Of a stretch of DNA of 38,192 nt, positions 1 through 7,678 are shown piece after piece (within the stretch, counting starts at the first letter, position 1; each line of letters starts with the position of its first letter). A program made the translations under genes and the position numbers. The notes under the pieces are model-generated. The model made no database searches, had not been told where the DNA came from, and saw only the letters and a program-made list of their open reading frames with translations. Origin of the DNA: an uncultured Granulosicoccus sp. (GTDB lineage Bacteria > Pseudomonadota > Gammaproteobacteria > Granulosicoccales > Granulosicoccaceae); NCBI GenBank assembly GCA_938003775.1, contig CALKXZ010000290.1, forward strand, positions 1-38,192. The letters are read 5' to 3'.

Positions 1-2256
1 GGAAATGAAGATACCACCACCTACGTTTTGAATTGAACTGGTTCCAAGTAGATCGGTTCCAATTAAGTTACCACGAAGTACATTGAAATCCACACCTGCA
101 CCAGAGATGACAATGCCGTGGCTGGCGTTGCCAGACACAAGATTGCCCTCACCAGACACGCCCGTACCAATATAGTTAGATGACGCACCAATCCGAATAT
201 TAATACCATAGCTACCATTGGAAATGGACGATGTACCGAGCGCATTTGTACCGATCTTATTACCCGCAAAAACGTTGCCTGTCGTACCTGACGAACTTAT
301 GTAGACGCCTTCCGAAATATTCCCAGAGATCACATTACCCCCAAGACCCGCACCACCTACAATGTTATCTTGTGCACCCGCAGTAATCTGTAGCCCCTGC
401 CCAGCGTTATGCAACGCCAATGTGCCATCCGAATCAAGGCCAATAATATTTCCCTGAATAATATTTTGATCAGTACCGGAATCAGAGATGAATATGCCAT
501 CAGAGCCATTACCGGATATAACATTTCCCTGATCAATAAGTGACCCACCGATTAAGTTATTCGATGCACCTCCAGTCAGACGTACACCGGTAGAGGCATT
601 CTGTAAACGTGCGTCACCATCACCATTAATACCAATATAGTTGCCTTGTAGCGTGTTTCCAGTCGTATTATTCCCATCGATAGTGACACCGGTATTACCA
701 TTGCCAGAGATCAGATTTCCATCCGCTATGCCGGAACCACCAATGAAATTGCCTGACGAGCCACTATTAATCAACACTCCGTGAGAGGCATTATCCAGTG
801 ATAATGTTCCGTCCGCATTGGTTCCAATTCGATTACCCAGAACATAGTTGCCGCTTGTTGATGCGCCTTCAATCAAGACACCGACGCTGGCGTGGCCAGA
901 GATAAGGTTGTTAGAGATTGTGTTGTTACTTGCACCATTGGTAAGCAACACTCCGTGAAGGCCATTCGCCAATGCGTTGTCGCCGTTTGTATCTGTGCCG
1001 ATATGATTGTTATCGACGATATTACCTGTGGACAAGGACCCTGAAATCACCACATTAGTGCCATCATTACGACTGATGAGATTTTGCGTCGAAAGGGAAA
1101 TGTCACCGATTTTAGAATTTGATACGTTAATAAAGGTAATGCCTGTTTGATCGTTAGAGCCAGTTCTTCCAATAACGTTATCAACAATGGTTAAGTTAGA
1201 TGTGTTCTCGGCGTATATACCTGACCCCGGAAAATTACGAATATCAAAAGAGCTTAAGGTGCTACCATCACTGCCTGCGATAAAATTCAATCCATTCACA
1301 ACACCAGACAAAAGAGTACCGTTAAGACGAATGTCATTTCCGATCATCTCAACTTGAGTTTCAATAGCTGGGAGAGCGGTCAAGGGACGAATGGCTGCAA
1401 TAACACTGGGGCTAACGTTTATGATATGAGGTCCTGAACCAGCCGCCGCATTCACATCAAGAATGGCCTGCCTGAGAGAGTCTGCCCCGGAGTCGTTGTT
1501 GTTGGTCACATTGAATGTTGCAAATGACCCCACGTAGTCATTGAGCACCTGTGCACCAAGCGCTGCATTGGCCTCAATTTGCCCCACACGGTGCTCCAGT
1601 CGCCAGTCGCCCCCAAGAGCTGCTGCCCCGGTTGTATTTTGCGAAGCTGCAATATCAGCACGGGTTAATTGACCGAGCAGATTAGCGAATACGACACCGT
1701 TGGTCGAACTAGCCAGGTCGCAACCATACAAAAGAATATCAGCATCGGCACCCAACGAACCGGCCCAGCCAGTAATCTGTTCAGCACGACTCATCAACGT
1801 TTCGAGTGTTACAGTTGTATTACCCAGCAATAACTCCGCATCCTGACCATGCGAGAACAAATGCACGCTAGCTATGTTTTCATACTGTGCCAGTGCAATG
1901 CTTATCTGGTCCAAACCATCTTGGTCTGCTTGCAGAAACACGATCTCTTGGTTGGTTAAACCCGCGCGACTAAACTGTTCAGCAATCCAATCAGCGTTGT
2001 CTACAGAAAGGTCAATAATGATAAGCTCCAGACCTGGGCTTTCCGCCTTAGAAACTGCAGAATCCTGACTGGGTGTTTGGCTTAACGTTGACTGCCATTG
2101 CACCGATGACAGTGTATCAACGACTGGGTCAGGTAATAACAGAGTGCTCCCTATCGCACTAATTGAATCAGCCGAAAATAGTAGGCGTGGCTCAAGTGTC
2201 TCCAATATAAAGGAGTCTTTTACTGGCGGTTTTTTCTGACGCTTAGAAAATCGCAT
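1..2256 (-). CDS. LEPR-XLL / DUF4347 / beta-helix giant surface protein, N-terminal part (runs off the window)
   Basis: Open frame of 752 codons with no stop, starting at ATG 2256 and leaving the window at base 1, so the C-terminus is missing. A basic N-terminus (MRFSKRQKK) is followed by the LEPR-XLL motif LEPRLLFSA at residues 21-29. There is no hydrophobic Sec signal peptide. Residues about 75-240 match DUF4347, with SHG at 135-137 and YGCD at 177-180. From about residue 245 the protein is beta-helical. From about 410 it has at least five units of about 64 residues, each built on GNxIxGNxIGT and SNxIGG...GNxISGN turns, typical of NosD-like right-handed beta-helices. LEPR-XLL proteins are usually very large exported proteins. 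I infer export to the cell surface by the system encoded just upstream (2497-9168). An AAGG at about 11 bases upstream is the only ribosome-site candidate. Confidence 0.9.
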   Translation of the reverse strand, partial: MRFSKRQKKPPVKDSFILETLEPRLLFSADSISAIGSTLLLPDPVVDTLSSVQWQSTLSQTPSQDSAVSKAESPGLELIIIDLSVDNADWIAEQFSRAGLTNQEIVFLQADQDGLDQISIALAQYENIASVHLFSHGQDAELLLGNTTVTLETLMSRAEQITGWAGSLGADADILLYGCDLASSTNGVVFANLLGQLTRADIAASQNTTGAAALGGDWRLEHRVGQIEANAALGAQVLNDYVGSFATFNVTNNNDSGADSLRQAILDVNAAAGSGPHIINVSPSVIAAIRPLTALPAIETQVEMIGNDIRLNGTLLSGVVNGLNFIAGSDGSTLSSFDIRNFPGSGIYAENTSNLTIVDNVIGRTGSNDQTGITFINVSNSKIGDISLSTQNLISRNDGTNVVISGSLSTGNIVDNNHIGTDTNGDNALANGLHGVLLTNGASNNTISNNLISGHASVGVLIEGASTSGNYVLGNRIGTNADGTLSLDNASHGVLINSGSSGNFIGGSGIADGNLISGNGNTGVTIDGNNTTGNTLQGNYIGINGDGDARLQNASTGVRLTGGASNNLIGGSLIDQGNVISGNGSDGIFISDSGTDQNIIQGNIIGLDSDGTLALHNAGQGLQITAGAQDNIVGGAGLGGNVISGNISEGVYISSSGTTGNVFAGNKIGTNALGTSSISNGSYGINIRIGASSNYIGTGVSGEGNLVSGNASHGIVISGAGVDFNVLRGNLIGTDLLGTSSIQNVGGGIFIS

Positions 2257-2496
2257 AGTATCGCCTTAATTGGAAGTCCAATCCCTCCATTCGCTCATTT
2301 GCGGACAGTCGGACGGCCCGACCAATAGGTCGTGCACAAGACGCGCCGTCTTAACAAATCTATGCCGTAGTCTCCCGACGCTGTAGGTAATTGAGCAGTA
2401 ATCAACAGTGATTCTGTGCCGCAGATCTCATTTGACAATCTATCTTCGTGGCGCACAACGAAAGAAGCCGGATAACTTTGGCTATTTATCAGCGAA
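2257..2496 (-). promoter_or_regulatory. Leader region of the LEPR-XLL gene with two adjacent hairpins
   Basis: This 240-bp gap separates the exporter operon from the giant-protein gene. It contains two back-to-back inverted repeats: CGACC-aata-GGTCG (2319-2332) and AAGACG-CGC-CGTCTT (2338-2352). Neither is followed by a T-run on the minus strand, so they do not look like intrinsic terminators. They could structure the 5' leader of the giant-protein mRNA or bind a regulator. No convincing -35/-10 pair was found. Confidence 0.35.
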
Positions 2497-3468
2497 TCAG
2501 CGTGGTTCTCGGAAGTTATAAGGCTCCACCGCTGCGCCTAGCTCTGGTGCCTGCACGCCTGCGTTGTCAGTATTTTTACGTGCCGGAATAAAGGACCCAG
2601 CATTGTCGACAGCATTAAAACTAACGCGGCATTTTTGACCCGCCGGTACCAATAACTCTGCATTTGGCAACAACAAACGCACACCGAACGTACCACTGCG
2701 TGCATCGAGTAGCGGATCAACCACTTCCACCCGAGCTTCCATCGGGTTTCCACTTTCTAGCTCGGGAAATATTCGTGCCGTATCGCCAGGTTCTACCGTC
2801 CCAAACAATCGTGCGGGAAGTACAACTTCAACGCGTAGTGGATCAAGCTGAGCGATGGTCATGACTGGATTGTCGAAGACGAGTTCACCTGGATACACCA
2901 ATTGACTAACGACGACGCCGTCAACAGGGCTCCGGATTGTACGCTGCTCCAGTGCGCGTCTAGTACGTTTCAACTCAAGCAGCTGGAGTTGACGATTCTC
3001 CAGAGCCTGAACCAGTGCAGCATTAGCGATCTGCTCTCGCGCTACAGCCTCATCACGTTGTTGAGCCGGTGCTAGTTTTTGAGAGTGCAGATCAATAAAC
3101 CGTTTGCTATCGAGCCGCGCAAGAGACAGATCTGCTTCACGTGTAGCCACTTCACCTTGCATGTCCGCTCGGGCTTCAGCCTGTTCGATAACCGCCTGCT
3201 CGATGCTGGACTCCAGTTCCACAACCGGCTGACCGCGAGTCACTTGCGCGCCTCGGTCTACCATCAGACGAGCAACGATTCCCTGAGTCGGGCTACCAAC
3301 ATCGGTGAGCACCAGCGGTTCGATCAGGCAGTCGTGAGCGGTATCGGGCACAACACTGTCTTGTTGGGCAAAAACTTGTGACGGCACCAAAGCGGTAGCA
3401 GCGCACAAGGCTATTGCTAAATACCGATTCAAGGGTGTTTTAGTATCATTGAAAATCTTAATATTCAT
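2497..3468 (-). CDS. Periplasmic adaptor (HlyD/RND membrane-fusion family)
   Basis: A 323-residue protein with an N-terminal signal peptide (hydrophobic 15-30, likely cleavage after VFA at 34). It then shows the adaptor layout: first lipoyl half-motif about 55-88, an alpha-helical coiled coil about 90-175 rich in Glu, Ala, Gln and Arg, second lipoyl half (RSPVDGVVVSQLVYPGEL) about 179-197, and a beta-barrel to about 290. Unlike classical HlyD it has no N-terminal anchor, so it should be fully periplasmic, as in RND adaptors that contact an outer-membrane channel. Its start overlaps the SecA-like stop by 4 bp (ATGA), indicating translational coupling. It is the last gene of the four-gene operon and lies directly upstream of the LEPR-XLL gene. 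I infer that it bridges the inner-membrane parts to an outer-membrane channel not encoded in this window. Confidence 0.85.
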   Translation of the reverse strand: MNIKIFNDTKTPLNRYLAIALCAATALVPSQVFAQQDSVVPDTAHDCLIEPLVLTDVGSPTQGIVARLMVDRGAQVTRGQPVVELESSIEQAVIEQAEARADMQGEVATREADLSLARLDSKRFIDLHSQKLAPAQQRDEAVAREQIANAALVQALENRQLQLLELKRTRRALEQRTIRSPVDGVVVSQLVYPGELVFDNPVMTIAQLDPLRVEVVLPARLFGTVEPGDTARIFPELESGNPMEARVEVVDPLLDARSGTFGVRLLLPNAELLVPAGQKCRVSFNAVDNAGSFIPARKNTDNAGVQAPELGAAVEPYNFREPR

Positions 3469-5516
3469 GCTGGATGCTCAGGATGACCTCCAAAGGCGAC
3501 ATGACGGGCTATCTGATTGCGAGTGGTCAGTGCTGCGCGACGTTCTGCGGCATGTCTCCACTCAATACGGCGCTGTGTGAGTTTGACGACACACAACGTG
3601 AACGCAAGACCGATGCCGGATGGATCACCGTGTCCGAGAACACGGCGTGTTAGTGCCAGAAAAAATCGAGGTAGCCTAGCCACAAGGATAGGTTCATCCA
3701 GTGTCCAGAGTTGTCGAAATGAACCGGGTTCGCCCTGGCGTGCGGTCCTCCCGACCAGTTGGCGATCAACGCGACGGGAATCATTGAATGCCAGCGAGAC
3801 AAGATGCAGTCCTCCCCTGTCTGCCACACCAATTCCAAGTGGTATATCGGTACCGCGTCCAGCCATGTTGGTGGCGACCGTAACCTGTCCAGCACGACCA
3901 GCTTTAGCAACAAGTGCTGCCTCGTCCACGCTTTGGCTGGCATCCAGTACTTGGTGGCAGATTCTATGCGCAGTTAGCATTGCGCTGATGGCGCGCGAAT
4001 GTTCAACACTACGGGTACCGATCAGTGTGGGCCGATTACACGCCAAAGCGCGCCGTACTTCTTCGATCAGGGCATCCAACTGTTCAGCTCGTGATTGAAA
4101 TACAAGCGTTGGAAGAACAGTCAAGCGCGACGGTTTCGCAGGTGCTACCTGCACTAGTGATGCATCGTAGACACGTGCAAGTTCCGCTCTGGACTCGCTC
4201 AGCGTACCGCTAGTGCCTACTAGTTTTTTGTATCGTAAGAAAAAATTTTGACAAGCGATCGACGCTACAGTCTCACTATCCGCGCTCTGTAAGCACTGCT
4301 CCTTCAGCTCTAATAAGCCATGCAGTCCATGCTGCAGTCGCCGATCAGGCATCGCTCTTCCGGTTTGTTGGTCAACAAGAAGAACCCGACCATCACGCAC
4401 GACATAGTCATGATCTCGCTCCCACAGATGCAATGCGGCTAATGCTTGGCGTACACGCTCATTACGAAAGCGGGTAGATTTCCACACACCGGGTACGCGC
4501 TGCGCCAGGTTGGCAAGCGTGACTGATCCAACTTCAGTGAGTGTGACCTGGCGCTGTTCCAAGCGCATCTGATAATCACGAACTGGACACAATAGTTGCG
4601 CCAGAGACAGTGCAATACTCCCCTCGTTGGTTATTTTCCCCGATGCCTGCGGTGCCGCGAGAACCAACGGTATACGCGCCTCATCGATAAGTAGACTGTC
4701 TGCCTCATCGAGAATGGCAGCACACAGCCCTCGCTGCAACGGTGTGGGTTTGTCACTAGAGCGTGGACGCGTCAATGCCCTTAATCGAGCAACCAGTGAG
4801 CCGGCGTCGGGCCCTAATGCTAGTGCATCTCGCATCCAGTCAAAACCAGATTGTTTACCGGTCAAATGAACGACATTGCAACTATAAGCATGCCGCCTGT
4901 CATCATCATCCATGGTTGGCAATACACAAGCGCATGAGAGACCGAGCGCGCTGTACAGTGGAGCCAAACGCGTTGTGTCTCTCTGAGCCAGATAATCATT
5001 GGCCGTCAATACATGTACTGGCGTACCATCTAGCGCTGTAACAGCTGCACAAAGTGCGGTTGTGAGTGTTTTGCCCTCACCGGTAGGCATTTCCACAAAG
5101 CGACCCAACAGTAACGCTACCGCGGCTCTGCACTGCCCGTCTCGAGGTATTAGATTCAGCGTGTATTCTGCAACCACACACGCATGCGCTAATGCATCAA
5201 GCAGCGTACTCTGGTTGTACCTGTTTACACACAACCGCTGCCGTAGATGCGATAAAGCGTTGGCCTGCTCATCACGCGACAGTACCCTAAGTTGATCAAT
5301 GCGCGCCGCAAGCTCAAGCAGTTGCTTGTTCATCTCTCGCCTCTCTAAACGGCGGCTCAGTGGTTCAAGAGAGTGCTTTATATAGCGATCAAAATTGTTA
5401 ATACGCGTCTGCGAAGGAGAGCGTTCAGGTGCCGGTCCATGACGCGCCCCAGGCCTGTGGCGTGCGAACGGTGAATTGTCCATGTCGCCAGAGAAATTAT
5501 GCATCAGACTCTTCAT
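3465..5516 (-). CDS. Divergent, C-terminally shortened SecA-like translocase ATPase
   Basis: A 683-residue protein with the full SecA motor signature: Walker A MPTGEGKT at 143-150, LDEADSLLIDEAR at 269-281, the segment VDQQTGRAMPDRR at 381-393 that follows the preprotein cross-linking domain, GTSGTL at 434-439, NMAGRGTD at 550-557 and the arginine-finger region GRTARQGEPGS at 589-599. Housekeeping SecA is about 850-900 residues. Here only about 84 residues follow the arginine finger, so the helical wing, the two-helix finger and the zinc/SecB-binding tail appear to be missing or reduced. The first 40 residues are Pro/Arg-rich and unlike SecA. Both ends overlap neighbours by 4 bp (ATGA), so it is part of the exporter operon. 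I infer a dedicated motor for the LEPR-XLL substrate and not the general SecA. Confidence 0.9.
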   Translation of the reverse strand: MKSLMHNFSGDMDNSPFARHRPGARHGPAPERSPSQTRINNFDRYIKHSLEPLSRRLERREMNKQLLELAARIDQLRVLSRDEQANALSHLRQRLCVNRYNQSTLLDALAHACVVAEYTLNLIPRDGQCRAAVALLLGRFVEMPTGEGKTLTTALCAAVTALDGTPVHVLTANDYLAQRDTTRLAPLYSALGLSCACVLPTMDDDDRRHAYSCNVVHLTGKQSGFDWMRDALALGPDAGSLVARLRALTRPRSSDKPTPLQRGLCAAILDEADSLLIDEARIPLVLAAPQASGKITNEGSIALSLAQLLCPVRDYQMRLEQRQVTLTEVGSVTLANLAQRVPGVWKSTRFRNERVRQALAALHLWERDHDYVVRDGRVLLVDQQTGRAMPDRRLQHGLHGLLELKEQCLQSADSETVASIACQNFFLRYKKLVGTSGTLSESRAELARVYDASLVQVAPAKPSRLTVLPTLVFQSRAEQLDALIEEVRRALACNRPTLIGTRSVEHSRAISAMLTAHRICHQVLDASQSVDEAALVAKAGRAGQVTVATNMAGRGTDIPLGIGVADRGGLHLVSLAFNDSRRVDRQLVGRTARQGEPGSFRQLWTLDEPILVARLPRFFLALTRRVLGHGDPSGIGLAFTLCVVKLTQRRIEWRHAAERRAALTTRNQIARHVAFGGHPEHPA

Positions 5517-7678
5517 ACACGTGTTCGCTCATCGAATGCTCGGCGTAATACGTCGATTAATCGAGTACCTAGCGGTGTGGGTGTATGAACAAACCTTACA
5601 TCGACGTGGGCGCCAATGGGTGCAGGGCCCGCATCACTTGGCCAAGCAAGTTCAATATCTATAACCGGTTCCATGACTTGTCGACCATCTCCTTGTGGAT
5701 CTGCCCGGTGCTCGCCACCACCCGCGGTGCTGAGCGCGGCACTGGGGACATCACGACTTGCGCGCGGTGTACGGGCAACAATCGAGGTACGATGTACCGT
5801 TGGACCCTGTTTCTCAGAACCGACACGAACCTCTACACGCCTCAGACCAATATCAAGCTCACCAGCTACTCGCTCTGCAATCGCAACCCTCACAGTGCGT
5901 AACGAAGAAGGGACCACGTAACCTGCAATATCGCCACGCACCAGTGCACGACCCTCCAAGGCAGCTGTGCCAGGTGCATCAAACAATCCATCAAAAGCGG
6001 CAACACGACTCCCAGCATCGATACGATGACGCATATCAGCCAGTGCTGCCTGGTTGACCACACGCTCAGATTCAAGCCGTGAGCGCTCCGACGAATCATC
6101 CAGCGCAAATCCTGCAAGACGTGCATCAAGTTCGTCCTCTAGGGCCATAAGCTCACGCACTCGCGGACTCAATTCAGGATCAACACAATCAAACAGTGCC
6201 TGACCCACTGACACCTGCTGACCCGGACTTACAGATGCCACGGTAATTTCGCATTCACTTTCAGCGCGAATAATGGCCTCATCCGGTAGCCAGACCACGC
6301 CACGTGTCACGTTGGAATGGGGTAACGGCATCCACAAAAGCAATGCCCCAATCAGCATAGGAATACCGCTGATGAGCAATACTGGTCGGCTAGCATGCAA
6401 AGACGGATCGCGTGCAACGGCTCGAATGCCCCGACACAGTGGCACGATAATACTAGTGGTTATTGCGTAGACAGCCAGTGCCACGCCAAATAAGGGCAAG
6501 CGTTCACTGAGCCACCATGCAATCCAGAGCATAAGCCCGGTACGGTAGATCGCTGAGGCGACGCCATAGCCTAATAGCCAGCGTTGCTCGGCGTTATCAC
6601 TGGAGGGTTCAGTCTGATCAGCATCGCCACTGAGCCATGCGCGCAGGCGTGTCAGCACTGCGCGACGCGACCGCATTCCCAGGTTAGGAATCTCGAGAAA
6701 ATCAGCCAGCAGATAATAACCGTCAAAACGCAATAAAGGGTTACCGTTGACGAGCAAAGTGGACACACCACCAACGAGCAAGAGCGCTAGTCCAATTTCG
6801 GCAAACAAACCTGAGCTACCCGCAAACAGCAGTGCACCAAGCGCCGCAAAGGCCAGTTCAAACCCGATACCCGCTGCCGCAACTAGCATACGGTCATACT
6901 TATTTGGAAAGGCAGCGCTGGCACTGGCATCAACATAAGGTAGTGGTACCAACACCATTAAGGCTAACCCAATCTCATGCACCTCTCCACCGCATCGTTT
7001 AATAGCCAGAGCATGACCTAGCTCATGCAGGAGCTTCAACGGTGGATACAGCAGCAACATCAACAGTGCCGTTCGCGGCGAGGGAAAGTCACCAGCTGTC
7101 AACGTGGACGCCAGATTAGCGCCTCCAATCAACAACGCAATCATCCCCGCAAGCACAAGGATCAACCAAAGTACAAGAGCGGTCCGCGAAAACAACGCAT
7201 CAGCAAGCGGCTTAAGCCGCGTTAACCAAGCGTCTGGATCATGAAGGGCAAAGCGAAGGAAAAGTGGATTTAAACGTCGGGCACGACGCTCTCTAGAGCG
7301 GCGTTCATGCCGACGCTCAAACAGTTGCTGCGGCGAAACACGCTGATCCACCTGCAGTAGTTCGGCCGATTGCAGGCTTGCCAACAACGCAATCCATTCA
7401 TCTTGTGTGGGCGCAGATTTATCACGCTCAACCAGCACGCGTTCCCAAACCTCACGCACTGATGTATGCCCATCGAGTTGATCGATCAACGCGAAAGCGT
7501 TGCTATCCAGTCGATGAAATTCACCCGTTGCGCGACGCTGCAAAACCCACGAAGCTCGACCACGATAAACATGGCGAATAATCGACACATCATCCGCAAG
7601 ACGGGGACGCACGTCGCACACGCGGTGCCAGTGTTCGCTGAACAGCCGATCTTGGTTCAACTTGACAGTCTCCACCAA
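5513..7678 (-). CDS. PqqD-like / M50 zinc metallopeptidase / HlyD-like fusion membrane protein
   Basis: A 721-residue multi-domain protein. Residues about 15-115 resemble a PqqD-type winged-helix peptide-binding domain (DSNAFALIDQLDGHTSVREVW). Residues about 165-425 are multi-membrane-spanning and carry the M50 site-2-protease motifs HELGH at 218-222 and NGNPLLRFDGYY at 311-322, the latter supplying the third metal ligand. A further membrane helix at about 433-452 is followed by a lipoyl-like segment (SVSPGQQVSVGQALFDCVDPEL), a short helical hairpin and a beta-barrel-like end, as in HlyD adaptors. All predicted metal ligands are present, so it may be active. It overlaps the upstream gene by 22 bp and the SecA-like gene by 4 bp. 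Its role is inferred: substrate recognition, processing or gating at the inner membrane during export of the LEPR-XLL protein. Confidence 0.88.
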   Translation of the reverse strand: MVETVKLNQDRLFSEHWHRVCDVRPRLADDVSIIRHVYRGRASWVLQRRATGEFHRLDSNAFALIDQLDGHTSVREVWERVLVERDKSAPTQDEWIALLASLQSAELLQVDQRVSPQQLFERRHERRSRERRARRLNPLFLRFALHDPDAWLTRLKPLADALFSRTALVLWLILVLAGMIALLIGGANLASTLTAGDFPSPRTALLMLLLYPPLKLLHELGHALAIKRCGGEVHEIGLALMVLVPLPYVDASASAAFPNKYDRMLVAAAGIGFELAFAALGALLFAGSSGLFAEIGLALLLVGGVSTLLVNGNPLLRFDGYYLLADFLEIPNLGMRSRRAVLTRLRAWLSGDADQTEPSSDNAEQRWLLGYGVASAIYRTGLMLWIAWWLSERLPLFGVALAVYAITTSIIVPLCRGIRAVARDPSLHASRPVLLISGIPMLIGALLLWMPLPHSNVTRGVVWLPDEAIIRAESECEITVASVSPGQQVSVGQALFDCVDPELSPRVRELMALEDELDARLAGFALDDSSERSRLESERVVNQAALADMRHRIDAGSRVAAFDGLFDAPGTAALEGRALVRGDIAGYVVPSSLRTVRVAIAERVAGELDIGLRRVEVRVGSEKQGPTVHRTSIVARTPRASRDVPSAALSTAGGGEHRADPQGDGRQVMEPVIDIELAWPSDAGPAPIGAHVDVRFVHTPTPLGTRLIDVLRRAFDERTRV

